Positions 21,806-33,882 are shown, numbered from the stretch's first letter. The stretch: 64,000 bases of DNA from Bettongia penicillata ogilbyi (GCA_023548195.1 JAJHZJ010000799.1:3486082-3550081), one strand, 5' to 3'. Notes: generated by a model from the sequence alone, not told the origin. Made by a program: numbers and translations.

Positions 21806-23284
21806 TTCTTGTGAATGCAATAATTAACTTTCCCATGCCTGATTTACATTATACACTGAGTATTTTTCTACTCTGTCTTTTTAGGGTAAGATCTCAGACA
21901 CAAACCAAGCCTAAGCTTTAAGGGACTTTCTGTAGGGGTAGGGGAAGGTATAAAGAGCCTAAGAATTTGACAGACAGCTTGATCCCTCTTCTCGAGGTCA
22001 GATTCTAGTAACCAGCCAGGGATAGAAGGGGAGGAAGCACCATGTCTTGGAAGGACATCTCTGTTGAAGGACTCTCCCAGTTTGCCCCTCAGTTGTGGAA
22101 GCCTTGAGTGAACCTGAGATTCACCAAAACCAGACTGTTTTTGCTTATGGCACAATATTCTGTACTATGTAGAATCAGAGGACGTTGATCACTGAAGTTG
22201 GCAACATTAGAAGAGACAGCACATGCACTGCTTTCCTTCAACAAGAGGAGTTATTTTTGTTGAGTTCTTTTCAAGTTCAAGGTCTCGTGTTTTGAAGTTC
22301 CTGTGTGAAGCAGGCAAGTAATGTCTATTTTGAAAAAAAACTAACAAAAAACTACCTTAGTATGTATGCTGGACAAATGAAATTTATATTACACAGAATT
22401 ATTTGTGAATTTTCCTTTATATGTGTAACAGGAACTTTGGCTGGGCCCAGGGCAGGGGGTGGAGGGTGGTATACTGCTCTCTCTCTCCTAAAGTAACAGG
22501 CCTTTCTCAGATCTAGAACCATGCACATAAACTGGATTCATTCCTGGGAGAGCCTGGCCTGGAGTGGGGACAGGATTAGTCTCTTGGGATCTTCGGCTCT
22601 GTACATCCTCAGTCCAGGGAAAATTTAAAGCTCGTGACTCCTGACTAGGTTGTCCCACAAAAGGTGGGAGTAGAAAGGGAACCAATTTACAAGGTATGGA
22701 AGATCTAGGGCAAACGTTTGACTTCACATAAAAAAATGCTTAAGGCAAGAGACTCACAAATATATGTTAGCAAGGACAATAACCAACATTAGTAACTTCT
22801 AAATGCTATTATACTTTCCTAGGGGTTGATATTTAAGACCTCAAAACATGAAGCATTTTGTGAAACTGTTGAAGGGAAAGTTTACCTTTGCCTCAGTTCC
22901 ACACATCTAAACTTATCCCTTCTGGTTAATCTTTTCTGGTGATCCAGGGCAAGAGTTCCAATCATTTTCTCTAAGAAGCACTGGAGCACAGAAGCTTGGT
23001 GCTTCTCCTGAAAAGCAGTTAGTCATTGCTTACCAAGGACTCAGAAACTCTTAATGTCTTAACTCACAAAGTTGCCTCTGAGGCAGGAAACATCCATCTC
23101 AGGATCATGTCTCTGTCACCTATTTTCTGGAAATAAGCACAAAGTAGAAGAGAAGCTTATGCTTTGAGATCCAATGTTGGGTTTGCTAAGCCAGTACACA
23201 TGCTATAGCTATGTGCTTATAGCTGTCATGCTGCTGGATAGAGGGGGGGCCCCTTCCCGGTCCTTTATGGGAAAGTTACATGTT
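21806..23284. other. Long repeat-poor stretch
   Basis: About 1.5 kb without confident repeats or genes. The short frames at 21868-22155 (minus) and 22488-22727 (minus) show no domains. A GGGGGGGCCCC run lies near 23242. Confidence 0.4.
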
Positions 23285-23346
23285 GAGAGACAGAGAGAGA
23301 AAGAGAGAGAGACAGAGAGACAGAGAGACAGAGAGATGGAGAGATA
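23285..23346 (+). repeat. (GAGACA)n microsatellite
   Basis: GAGAGACAGAGAGAAAGAG-type repeat of about 60 bp. Confidence 0.92.
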
Positions 23347-24082
23347 GTCTGCCTCCCCTTTTTCACTGAGTCATTAAGCCATCAGTCTTTGGGAGTTGCC
23401 ATATACTCATGGATAGTCCCTGTAGAACCAACCCCACATGTTCCCTGGGGTATAATCTACATATACACAAGGTACATCCAGAAATTCATGGTACCTCTAG
23501 CAAAACTCAGTTAATAATAGTGTACTGGAGAGCATTCTTTGAGAACCACTGATCTAGAAGAGAGGCAAAGTGATACTGGATTTTTGTACAAGGTCTCCCA
23601 ATAGTACTTCCCCTTAACCAACCTCCCTCCTCACTCCACCCCCAAACCTACCCCCATCTATTTACTTTTTCCTCTTGGTGAAGAAAAATGCCTGCTTGAT
23701 CATCTCTCAAAAATAAAAGACCTAATGGGCAAGGCTTCCCTAGGGGACAGTGGGAGAAGATAAAGGGGCCAATCTCTTTCTCCTCTGAATCCCATATCTG
23801 GCCAAGAGAAATTCATTCTGAGTAGATACTGATTCAATGCCTTACACATTTGGAAATGAGAACAGTTTCTCTGTCTGACCAGGGTTAAATTATTCTGAAG
23901 CTATAAACAGATCCTGGTCCACTTCAAAGGATTTTTATCAGCCTATGCCTACGGATCCTATTCAAATCTTCTCATTTTCAAAGGGAGAAAGAAACCCCTT
24001 GGCTGAACCCCTAGCCAGGCCCTACCTTTCTTATAATATCTTTCACTTCAAATAAACTGATCCCTTCTTGGCTTTTCCCCCA
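23347..24082. other. Repeat-poor stretch
   Basis: No recognised gene. Composition is ordinary up to the pyrimidine tract. Confidence 0.4.
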
Positions 24083-24428
<346 letters not shown>

Positions 24429-24914
24429 GCATTCACAGAGGTTTCTCTAACAATCTTCTCCCACTGTTTCATCTCACCAAGTTATCTCTTCTCTCCTCCT
24501 CTACTGCCTGTTCCTTGGTCTAGGATTGATTCTAATCTCCTGAAAAGTGACCTGAATAGAGCCAAGTCTAGGAATGTGGGGTGATATTGGCCTTTCTCAT
24601 GAACTACTTTTTCAGATGTGACCAGGGTTATGTCTGGGACAAAATCATGGAGGTGGTTAAGTTTGTCTTACTGTTTCCCTGTACTCCTTCAGTATCCTCC
24701 GGTCCCCGTTTGGCTGACCTCATGCCAGGACATCCCACTATTTACCTTCACTACCTGGGTATAACCTGGATATTTCATCATTGAAACACTAACTTAGGAT
24801 CTAAAACATCTTGTCCAGGATATGGGATATAGTGAAAACAGCTCTGGATTTGGAGTAAGGAAAACTGATTTCCTACCCTAGCTCTGCTACTAATGAGTAA
24901 CAAAATGAGCAACA
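24429..24914. other. Unassigned stretch
   Basis: No gene. A MIR-like start at 24830-24890 ('cagctctggatttggagtaa') is truncated. Confidence 0.4.
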
Positions 24915-25160
24915 GTAATAGTAGCTAGCATTTATATAGCACTTTAAAGTTGGCAAAGTGCTTTGCCTATATTTTGTTTGATCCTCACATCCCTTCTACT
25001 TATTATTATCTCCATATTAGAGATAAGGAAACTGAGACTCAGAGGGGACCAAGTCACTTGCCTAGGATCACATAGCTATTAAGCATATTGGATTGAATTT
25101 GAACTCAGGTCTTCCTGACTCCAGAACTGTACTCTAACCACTGTACCACCTAGCTACCTA
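24915..25160 (-). mobile_element. MIR SINE, near full length
   Basis: Antisense: 'agcatttatatagcacttta', 'gataaggaaactgagactca', 'tgcctaggatcacatagcta', 'aactcaggtcttcctgactc', with a tRNA-like head 'ctgtaccacctagctaccta'. Confidence 0.85.
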
Positions 25161-25194
25161 GTTAATTTTTCCCTGGGCAATTTATTTAATAAAG

Positions 25195-25370
25195 TACTAG
25201 ATGGTTATAACTGGAAGGTCTCTTAGAGAATATCTTTCTGGTCCAACTCTATTTTACAGAGGAGACTGAAACTCAAAGATTTTATCCAAGATTGTTTAAG
25301 ATTGTTGGGACCTGAAAGCAGATTCTCTGATTCCCAGGCTAGCCCTTAGTCCACTGTGCTATGTTCACAT
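25195..25370 (-). mobile_element. MIR SINE
   Basis: Antisense: 'tattttacagaggagactga', then 'attgttgggacctgaaagca', then 'cttagtccactgtgctatgt'. Confidence 0.65.
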
Positions 25371-25656
25371 GGAAATGTAGGTCTTGAGGTGTTATAATGG
25401 TGATAGGAACTTTGGGCTCTGACAAAGGACTGTTGCCAATGATGTTTTGGGGTGGGTAGATATTTTGGAGAATGTAAAACCCTAAGCCATCCCTAACCAA
25501 AGTAAGGAGATAAACTATTGGTGCCCAAGATCTGCCTTACCCCTTAAGTGTTTGCACTGTAGGGACAACACTGATAGGGGCAAATAATTTGAACAACTCC
25601 AACAAGCAAGGAGAAAGGCAGAGGAAGAGGTAGCGTGAAGTGTTTTCTATGTATCA
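25371..25656. other. Unassigned stretch
   Basis: No gene or repeat recognised. Confidence 0.35.
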
Positions 25657-25900
25657 TGGGAGCAGCTAAGTGGTTTAGTGGATTAGAGTGCTGACCCTGA
25701 AGTCAGGATGACTTGTCTTCCTGAGTTCAAATCTGCCCTCAGATACTAGCTATGTGACTCTGGGCAAGCTATTTAACCTTGTTTGCCTCAGTTTCCCCTA
25801 TGAAATGATCTGGAGAAGAAAAGGGAAAACCAATCCAATATTCTTGCCAAGAAAATCCCGAATGTGGTCACAAAGAGTCAGACATAACTGAACAACAAAA
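25657..25900 (+). mobile_element. Mar1-type CORE-SINE, full length
   Basis: Sense copy from GGGAGCAGCTAAGTGG through ACTCTGGGCAAGCTATTTAA and GCCTCAGTTTCCCC. Its 3' part is 'cttgccaagaaaatcccgaa' and it ends 'agacataactgaacaacaaaa'. Confidence 0.9.
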
Positions 25901-26589
25901 TATATCCAACTGGTAAAGACTGAACAGGAATGATTATCCTTTTTCTTGACCAATATAATAATTTGTTACTTTTTAAGTCAACTACTCTGCTTTGATCAAA
26001 GATGTTAGTGCCCCATTGGAAATGTCATCAAAACTGAATGTTGACAAACTTTTGCATTTTATTACAGATACTTAGGTTTAGTCAACACTTTCTGGAATTG
26101 ACATTCCCAACCTATGCACAGGATCTTAGACCTAAAGGATGATAAACTTTCCTAATAGAACTATAAACAAGACTTTGTTTCACATTACTAAGGATTTGCT
26201 TCTGGACAATGATCTCTGCCTTTTAAGTTATTCTGCAACATGACCGCTTTTGGAACATTCATGGTTTGGCTTTAGAAAGGAACAGAAAGTTTGAGTTTCT
26301 GTTTTCTAGGAGAGGAAAGAATATGGGGAAGAGACTTTCTTTTCTAGTTTCTCATAACTCTAAAATGGTATGATTCTATAATCCCAGGAAGACTTCCTGA
26401 AGAATTTTACGCTTTAAGATCTCTTTTGACAGGGAGGGACTAAGTATAGAAAGGAATATGTTAAGGATAGGAAGGTTCCCTCTAGAAACTGTGGAAAGAG
26501 CTGATTAGCAAACATACTCCCTTTCCCATTACTGTTGTGAGACTTTGTTTTTAAATCCCTTCTCAACATTAGCACAGGATTTTGGAAAG
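25901..26589. other. Repeat-free block with a palindromic TCF/LEF-like site
   Basis: About 690 bp without recognised repeats. It contains CTTTGATCAAAG at 25990-26001. No exon recognised. Confidence 0.4.
25990..26001. promoter_or_regulatory. Candidate palindromic TCF/LEF motif
   Basis: CTTTGATCAAAG is a perfect 12-bp palindrome containing the TCF/LEF core (CTTTGAT) on both strands. It lies in a repeat-free block. A 12-mer can occur by chance, so function is unproven. Confidence 0.2.
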
Positions 26590-26690
26590 AGCTCCGGAAT
26601 AGGTGCCTGGAGAGCCTGGGCAAGTTTCTTCTTTCTGGCTCTGTTTCCTGAACTGTAAAATGAAGAAGTTGGACAAGAATCAGTGATCTC
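26590..26690 (+). mobile_element. MIR SINE
   Basis: Sense: 'gcctgggcaagtttcttctt', then 'ctgtttcctgaactgtaaaa'. Confidence 0.65.
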
Positions 26691-27099
26691 CATTTCTTTC
26701 TTTTTCTTTTTTTTTGTGAACTTTTCTTTAACAAAAGCAACAATCTGTGTTGTGAACCCTCAGAGTAATGTAATATGCACTTATTTGCTTCTTAAGGCAC
26801 AATTCATTAATTTTTAGCTCCAAACCTTTGAACCATTGTCTCTAACCATCAGGAGTAAGCAAACCACTAAATGGGAACCACTGGATTAGATGACACCTAA
26901 CATTCTGCTAGGTCTAAAACTATAGTATTAGTTAGGTCTTTAAAGAGGCAGCTAAGGTTTTGAGTTGCTCCCAGACCAGAGCACAGGTCAGAAGAGGAGT
27001 AAACTCCTCTGCCTTGATTGTGCCACCTTGGAGGAATTGAGAATTACAGGTCCCCAGAGTATACCCTTCTCTTAACAAAGGACTCAAAAGTCAAGTAAG
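26691..27099. other. Unassigned stretch
   Basis: A MIR-like 3' remnant lies at 26882-26930 ('ggattagatgacacctaaca'). No gene. Confidence 0.4.
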
Positions 27100-27955
27100 T
27101 CAGAGAGACAGAGAGCACAGGGACAGTTGAATAGGAAGGGATCATATAAAAAATAAAATTAAGGGGTGAGAGAGGAATATATAGGGAGGAGAAAGGGAGA
27201 AATGGAATGGGGCAACTTATCTCTCATAAAATCAGCAAGAAAAGCTTTTTCAATGGAGGAGAAAAGGGAAGAGATGAGAGGGAAAAACTGAAGTTTTCTC
27301 TGTTTACGTTTGGTTTAAGGAAGGAATAACATGCTCACTCAATTTGGTATGAAAATCTAACTTACACTACAGGAAAGTAGGGGAGAAAGGGACAAGTGAG
27401 GTAGGGGGGATGATAGAAGGGAGGGCAAATGGGAGGAGGGAGTAATTAGAAATAAACAATTTGGGGAGGGACATGGTCAAAACAGAGAACAGAATAAATA
27501 GGGGGCAGGATAGGATGGATGGACATATAGTTAGTCTTACACAACATGACTATTATGAAAGTCTTTAGCAAAACTACACATATACAGCCTATATTGAATT
27601 GCTTGCCCTCTCAGTGGGGATGGGTGGGGAGGGAGGAAGGGAGAGAAGTTGGATCTCAAAGTTTTAGGAACGGATGTTGAGAATTGTTTTTGCTTATAAC
27701 TGGGAAATAAGAAATACAGGTAATGGGTATAGAAATCTGTCTTGCCCTGCAAGAAAAGAGAGAAGACGGGAATAAGGGAAGGGAGGGGTGAGATAGAAGG
27801 GAGGGCATATTGAGGGAAGGGGTAATCAGAATGCAAAGCATTATGGAGTGGGGGGAGGGGAGAGATGGGGAGAAAATTTGGAACTCAAAATTTTGTGGAA
27901 ATAAATGTTGAAAGCTAAAAATAAATAATTAAACTTTAAAAAAGACAAACAAAAA
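27100..27955 (+). mobile_element. HAL1/L1-type 3' UTR, 5'-truncated
   Basis: About 850 bp align by eye to the 3' UTR of the minus-strand element at 45768-48597. Shared blocks in the same order are 'gacagagagcacagggacag', 'aaatggaatggggcaactta', 'tggtatgaaaatctaactta', 'ggaactcaaaattttgtgga' and an A-rich end (27903-27960). ORF1 is absent, as expected for a 5'-truncated insertion. Open frames on the opposite strand (27537-27841) are shadows. Confidence 0.82.
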
Positions 27956-27981
27956 GAAAACAAAAAAATTAAAAAAAAAAA

Positions 27982-28217
27982 GAGGCAGCTAAGTGACGCA
28001 AATGGATAGAATGCCCGACCTGGACTTCAAGTGTGTTCTCAGTCATTTACTAGCTGTGTGAGCCTTGGGCAAGTCACTTAATCCTTTTTGCCTCAGTTTC
28101 CTCATCTGTAAAATGAACTGGAGAAGAAAATGGTAAATTACTCCAGTATCTTTGCCAAGAAAAACCCAAATGAGTTCAGGAAGAATTGGACATAACTAAA
28201 ATGACTGAACAGCAAAA
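27982..28217 (+). mobile_element. Mar1-type CORE-SINE, full length
   Basis: Sense: GAGGCAGCTAAGTGACGC head, CTTGGGCAAGTCACTTAATC core, CTCAGTTTCCTCATCTGTAA, then 'tatctttgccaagaaaaacc' and 'actgaacagcaaaa'. It lies directly behind the A-rich tail of the HAL1-type element. Confidence 0.9.
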
Positions 28218-28359
28218 ATTACTATTTTAAATATACGATTTTTAAAAATTGTGTACCTGTATATTGTGGACTTATATATACCTACATATATGTATCTATA
28301 TGTTATATATGTATTTAATTGATAGATCAAACTGTAGTTTGTTATTCATTCAATGTTGT

Positions 28360-28612
28360 TGATCAGTTGTTTTTTCAGTCATGTCTGACTCTTCATGACC
28401 CCATTTAAGGTTTTCTTGGCAGAAATACTGGAGTGACTTTCCATTTCCTCTTGCAGCTCATTTTTCAGATGAGAAAATTGAGGCAAACACGGTTAAGTGA
28501 CTTGCCCAGGGTCACACAGCTAGGAAGTGTCTGAGGTTAGATTTACACTCAGGAAGATGAGTTTTCCTCAGTCTAGGCCTGGCACTCTATCTACTATATC
28601 ATCTAGTTGCCC
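28360..28612 (-). mobile_element. Mar1-type CORE-SINE
   Basis: Antisense: CATGTCTGACTCTTCATGAC, then 'ggttttcttggcagaaatac', GCCCAGGGTCACACAGCTAG and a head 'atatcatctagttgccccc'. Confidence 0.9.
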
Positions 28613-28621
28613 CCCTACTTT

Positions 28622-29035
28622 TTTGGTATCTATCTATCTATATATATACACACACACATATACATATATGTGTACATATATGTATAGATATACACTCATA
28701 TATACATATATGTGTTATGTACATACATTTGTGTTTACATATGTGTAAATATATGTATTTGTATGTATATATACAAAGATACCTATACAAGTATGCATAC
28801 ACCTGTATTTCATATATATTTTTATGTGTAGATGTTTATATATACTTATCTATGTGTATATGTATATATGTGTGTATACCTATATAAAATATATAGAATA
28901 TACACACCATTTATACGCTATACTGTATATACACAGTATATGTTATATAATATACACACATATAGTATGTATATTATGGGTATGCATGTGTATGTATATG
29001 TGTATATGTACATATGTGTATATGTAAAATATGTT
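28622..29035 (+). repeat. (TATATG)/(TACATA)-rich microsatellite
   Basis: About 410 bp of imperfect TATA/TATG/CACA alternation, begun by (CTAT)n. It yields Y/I/C/V-rich open frames that are artefacts. Confidence 0.93.
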
Positions 29036-29055
29036 CACTTCATGTATTTATGAAG

Positions 29056-29170
29056 TCAGGGGATTTAACTCCAATTCTTGGCTCTGCTGCTCACTTTCTC
29101 TGTGACTTTAGGCAACTGATTTAACCTCTCTGAGTTTTAGTTTCTTCATTTGTAAAATGAAAGGGATGTT
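29056..29170 (+). mobile_element. MIR SINE
   Basis: Sense: 'tgactttaggcaactgattt', then 'agtttcttcatttgtaaaat'. Confidence 0.75.
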
Positions 29171-29204
29171 CTCATTTGACAGAGGTCCTAGAGAAGTTAA
29201 TTGA

Positions 29205-29425
29205 ATTGGTTACCCTGAATTGCAATTCAATATAGGTTATATATGTGTAGTTTTGCAGAAGACTTCCATAATAGTCATGTTGTGGAAGACTATCTATATT
29301 TCCCTCCATCCCATCCTGCCCCCTATTTATTCTATTCTCTCTTTTGACCTTGTCCCTCCCCAAAAGAGAGTCACTGCCAGAATTTGACACCAGTTTCTCT
29401 AGTTCTAAGTCTTTTTCTCTTACCA
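29205..29425 (-). mobile_element. HAL1/L1-type 3' UTR fragment
   Basis: Antisense piece sharing 'ttcaatataggttatatatg', 'ataatagtcatgttgtggaa' and 'gaccttgtccctccccaaa' with the 3' UTRs at 27.5 kb and 46.1-46.25 kb. It is internal only, without the terminal A-tail module. Confidence 0.72.
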
Positions 29426-29829
29426 TTGTGACATATAGCCTCCGTCAGGTGATGCAGATGTTATGAGCTATTTTTACCGCGAATGAAAATATCTTCATTT
29501 CTTAAACATTCATGGGTAGAAAATTGAGAAATGGAACTCTAGTACTATAAGGGTTTGGCTTGGGAAAGGTTCCCATCTTTCTGATGTGGCCAATCAAGGA
29601 TTCTTGCTTAGGGAGTCCTTGGACAGTTGCAGTAGGAGCAGAAGGAGTCAGCTATCAACTGGTGGTTAGGATATTATTAGGGTTTCCAAATGAAATAAAA
29701 CTGGCATTAATATTATAATGTCCTATGACCCCCTTTTCCCTCAGGATACTTTTTGACTCCTTGACTTCCTTGTAAACAATGTTCCATTAATATTCCCTTT
29801 AGCTAGATTTGACTTGTGTAAAAGTGTTG
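29426..29829. other. Unassigned stretch
   Basis: No gene or confident repeat. Confidence 0.35.
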
Positions 29830-29975
29830 GGAAAGATAGACTCTCAGAAATGAAAGGCACTTAAGCCTTCAACTAGTCCAGTCACCCTATTTTCAAATGA
29901 AGAAATGGAGAACCAGACAAGTGAAGTGATTTGTTCAAAAATCCACTGTGAATTAGTCGAGAACCAGGACAAGAA
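29830..29975 (-). mobile_element. MIR SINE, diverged
   Basis: Antisense: 'tttcaaatgaagaaatggag', then 'acaagtgaagtgatttgttc'. Confidence 0.55.
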
Positions 29976-30829
29976 TCTAGGTTACATGAACTCATGATGG
30001 AATCCGTGCATTGGACAGTGATCTGTGAATGAACTCAGGCTTCCCCCTCCCAAGAATAGTCCTATCAAGATCCCAAGAATCCATCTGCTTGACTCCAAAT
30101 TTCAGGGCCTGAACTTAAACCAAATGCTTAAGATACAGTAGAAACTCAAATCCAAGCTGAAGTACACTCTGGAGACATTTTGCCAAATGTCAAAGTAGAC
30201 ATTGATGGAGATGGATAGAAAACTGATAGGTGAAATCCATTTAGGATTTTCAGGCCTTCTTCTGGTGATTTCAGTTGACTCTCTGGTGGTCTTAGAATTG
30301 TTTCTACAAACAAAGCACTGAAGGGAACTGAAGACTAAGTGAGGAAACTCTGAACATAGTGTTTGGAATAGATAGTGCATCCTCAGATGATGATAGAGAC
30401 TGGAAAAACCTGTAGATACTCTATAGATAGAGTGATTCAGTATTAGTACCAATTTTTAGAAAATAGTTCTTGAAAAACAGGAACCCTCCTGTCTTCACAT
30501 AACTAAAAACTAAGGCAACCAGTGGACTCTTGTCTTCCCTCCCCCTTCTCTCCCCTGATGCCTTTCTCCTACCTTTGCTGAAAGTTCCATAACTTTGAAT
30601 GATGACATTGACATGCTGCCTTCAATTTCTTTCTCAGAGAAATGTGTGAAATACATTTCTGGAGTTGAGTTTATTTCTTTCTAGGCCCCACTCTTGACTC
30701 TCTAGGTCTTCTCTACCATGCCACAGGAGGCTTCTTACCCTAGAGTATATGCTGTCCCTATAGCCCCTTCGTCTGGCTCCCCCTATAACCTACATTTTAA
30801 GGAGAGCACTCAGATCAGTCATTGTTTCC
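29976..30829. other. Repeat-poor stretch
   Basis: About 850 bp unassigned. A minus-strand frame at 30102-30452 (116 codons) has no recognised domain and no supporting context. Confidence 0.4.
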
Positions 30830-31075
30830 ATTCCTTTCTGGGTTCCCTCCCTTCCTGTCTCTCTGTACTTTCTTTACCATGCCTCTCTCTCCTTTCCTCC
30901 CATACATTCTACTCCATCTTTTCCTCTCTTTTTAACTTCCTTTTATGTGTTATTTTCCTTCAGAAGGCAACCTTAAGGGTAGGGATTGTCTTTCTTTCTA
31001 ATGGTACTTGTATTCCCAGCAATTGCATGGTACCTGTTATACAGTAAGTGTCTCATTAATGCGTGTTGACTTGAT
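30830..31075 (+). mobile_element. L2 LINE 3' end
   Basis: Sense L2: C/T-rich upstream part, then 'agggtagggattgtctttct', 'gtattcccagcaattgcatg', 'tacagtaagtgtctcattaa'. Confidence 0.68.
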
Positions 31076-31587
31076 GGGTGGATCATGAGCCAATTAGTAA
31101 ATATATCAGATGACCAAGCTTTGCACTTTCCTTTTCCCTCTTTGAATGCGCAATTGGAAAGCCGGGAAGATTGATCTCTTAAGCAGGGACATAGCAGATA
31201 TTGTTAATAACTTCGATGAGAATATTAACTTTTGTGTCCCTATTTGGCCCCTGGTGGCTAGAGGCAGTCCATGCTTGTGGTTTAAACTATTATAATAGAG
31301 TGTTGTGTTTTCAGAAGAGAGAAGCAGGTAAGAGGTCTACACAGAAGAGCAGTGCATATCTTGGGGATCTGGTATCTGGGTGGATTTCTCCAAGTGTCCC
31401 TGCTCCCTTACATTTGCATCCTTGGGGAGAGTCATACAGCAAGGTGCTACAGGCCTTAAGAAAAAGCTTACAGTTTCCACCAAAGAACAATGTTGGTGCC
31501 AGCTTTATCCTTAACAATATGTTTAGATTCCTATGCATTTACTCATGGGTCTTTTTCAAAAAGTTGTAGGATTTTGGTAGTCAGAAG
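31076..31587. other. Repeat-poor stretch
   Basis: A 122-codon open frame (31201-31569 plus) lacks a recognised domain and overlaps an open frame on the other strand. I do not support it as a gene. Confidence 0.4.
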
Positions 31588-31830
31588 TCAATCGATAAGC
31601 ATTCATTAAACCCCTACTATGTGTCAGGCAGGCTCTGTGCTAAGTGCTAGGGATACAAGAAGAGAGAGAGGTTGGGCCCTGCCCTTAAGGAGCCTCCAAG
31701 CTAATGGGAGGACCACAAGTAAACAAAAGTGAACAAAGAAGTGACATACAAGATAAATAGGAAACAATTACGGGAGGGAAGGCTCTAGAATGAAGGTGGA
31801 TTGGAAAAGACTTCCTGTAGTCATAGGATC
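31588..31830 (-). mobile_element. L2 LINE 3' end
   Basis: Antisense: 'gataagcattcattaaaccc', 'ctatgtgtcaggcaggctct', 'gctaagtgctagggatacaa', 'cccttaaggagcctccaagc', 'agataaataggaaacaatta'. Confidence 0.82.
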
Positions 31831-32019
31831 CCTGATTATTTCCTTAATAACTCCTTGTCTTATATATTCTTGTATCTTCTACATAGCTTAACACAGGGGA
31901 TTGTACTTAATGGGAATTTAAAAAATAGTGAATGAATGAATAACGGAATGGCCTCAAAGATGAGGGAGGGAGAAAAAGATGAAGCATAAAAACCCTGAGT
32001 GATGCAACAATGTGATTCT

Positions 32020-32285
32020 AACAGCTAAAATTGACATAGGATTTTAAGGCTTGTCAGGTACTTTGCCTGATATTTCATTTGATGCTCACAACAAGCCTGT
32101 GAGGTAACTATTATTATAATCCCTTCTTTACAGATGTAGAAACTGAAGTGCAGAGAGGCTTAAGTGACTTGACCAGGGACACATAGTGTCTGAAGCACTA
32201 TTTGAATTCAGGGCTTCGTAATTTTTAAATCTAACATCTAAATCTATGACCCCCTGATTCTCACGCTCTCCACTACCATGCTACC
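32020..32285 (-). mobile_element. MIR SINE
   Basis: Antisense: 'gatgctcacaacaagcctgt', 'tttacagatgtagaaactga', 'gaggcttaagtgacttgacc'. Confidence 0.75.
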
Positions 32286-32534
32286 CAGTCCACAGAAAAT
32301 TGTGAACTGACTCTCCCTTTCTCTAGACCAATAGGAAAGATGAAAATTGATGAAAACTGTTAACCCCTTGTATGGTCTCACACACTCCATCAAAACTCAA
32401 AGGTTTATCTTGAGAGTTTCATGTAATTTTTCCTGGTCTGTCCCTCATATATAAAGTACATCATTAGGAAAAGGAGGTGGAATTAATCAATACCAGTTCT
32501 ATGTAGCTATTTCCACTTTATTCTCAGCTTGAAC
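32286..32534. other. Unassigned stretch
   Basis: No feature recognised. Confidence 0.35.
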
Positions 32535-32690
32535 TTCCAATTCAACTCCATTTAACAAGTATTTATTAAGGATCTACTAATTGTCAGGGGTTTGCTAGCT
32601 GTTTGATCTGAAAAGGGAAAAATAAAAACACTTTGAAACAGTCCTTGTGTCCAAGGAATTTACATTCTATGGCAATTTGAATAGGTAAGT
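32535..32690 (-). mobile_element. L2 LINE 3' end
   Basis: Antisense: 'aacaagtatttattaaggat', 'ctactaattgtcaggggttt', 'tgtccaaggaatttacattc'. Confidence 0.68.
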
Positions 32691-32728
32691 CTAGAATGAC
32701 TCACATTAAGTTTACTGTAGTTACTGCT

Positions 32729-32978
32729 GAGCAGCTAAGTAGGTGGTGCAGTAAATCAAGTGCTGGTCCTGGAATCAGGAAAACTCATCTTCCTGAGTTC
32801 AAATCTGGCTTCAGTACTAGATGTCTGACCCTGGGCAAATCACTTAATCATGTTTGCCTCAGTTTCCTCTATAAAATGAGCTGGAAAAAGAAAGGGAAAA
32901 CCACTCCAGTATATTTGCCAAGAAAGTCTCAATTGGGGTCATGAGGAGTCCTTCATGACTGAAATGATCTAACAACAA
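32729..32978 (+). mobile_element. Mar1-type CORE-SINE, full length
   Basis: Sense: GAGCAGCTAAGTAGGTGG head, 'cctgagttcaaatctggctt', 'ccctgggcaaatcacttaat', 'atatttgccaagaaagtctc', ending 'atgatctaacaacaaat'. Confidence 0.9.
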
Positions 32979-32979
32979 A

Positions 32980-33125
32980 TCTTTCACTACATTCAAAATA
33001 ATCTTAGACTCGGAGATGGTAGACATCAAGTCTTCTGGACCTTTCATTTTACGGAGAACAAAGCTGAAACCTAGAGCAGGGGAAGTGATTAATTCAAGGT
33101 CACATATAAGGATCAGAGTGGGTTG
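32980..33125 (-). mobile_element. MIR SINE
   Basis: Antisense: 'acctttcattttacggagaa', then 'aagtgattaattcaaggtca'. Confidence 0.6.
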
Positions 33126-33144
33126 GGCAGGTGGAGAGAGTGAG

Positions 33145-33340
33145 AATCATGGGGGTCATTGACTTAGAGCTGGAGGGGACTTTGGAGGTTGTCTGGTCCA
33201 ACCTGATCATTTTATAGATGAGGAAACTTGAGATCCAGAGACGTTTCGTGATTTGCCCAAAGACGTCTGAGTTGGGAATGGCAGAACCAAGATCCAAACC
33301 CAGGCTTTCTCATTTCACAACCAGTGATCCTTCCACTATT
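33145..33340 (-). mobile_element. MIR SINE
   Basis: Antisense: 'tttatagatgaggaaacttg', 'ttcgtgatttgcccaaagac', 'aagatccaaacccaggcttt'. Confidence 0.78.
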
Positions 33341-33832
33341 CTAATAAAGGGCTACCCACAAAGGAAGCTAGGAGGCTCGGGGTGGTTGTGAGAAGGGAAG
33401 AATTTTCACAGTAGATTGAACTTTCAATTCCTATGAAAATCGCTGCCAAAGGAACAAGTATTGAGGTTTCCCTCAGTCACCAAAGGAAAGAGCAGTGAGT
33501 TCCTTCCTTTTCTTTGGCACCATATAGAACTGTTTCCCCTCTGCTACCCCAGCCTGTGGCTATGAGTAACACTGGGGTCAAGAAAGGGATGGAATGGGCA
33601 GGAAAAGGCTAGCAAAGAAAGCAGACAACACCAGGTTCTAGGGAGAAGCTATCTTCTTGACCAGCTAGGTGGAAGCTCTGCTTTTAGTCAGACTTTTTTC
33701 TTCTCTCTTTTGATTTCTTCTTTCGAAAGAGAAGTCTGTGCTGGAAAAAGAAAATCTTGCAAATGCAAATCCCTTGCCAGAAATCCATCTCATAAATCCT
33801 GCACCTCCCTCCCCAGGCAGGTAGCTACCAGC

Positions 33833-33834
<2 letters not shown>
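33341..33834. other. Repeat-poor stretch
   Basis: No gene or classified repeat. Confidence 0.4.

Positions 33835-33878
<44 letters not shown>
33835..33878 (+). repeat. (GT)22 microsatellite
   Basis: 44 bp of perfect GT repeat, a potential Z-DNA former. It creates CV- and TH-repeat open frames on the two strands that are artefacts. Confidence 0.98.

Positions 33879-33882
<4 letters not shown>

Noticed and set aside
30102..30452. 116-codon minus-strand open frame
   Set aside because: No domain, no start context, A/T-rich and isolated. Consistent with chance.
31201..31569. 122-codon plus-strand open frame
   Set aside because: An overlapping frame on the other strand, no domain, and a low-complexity lysine end.
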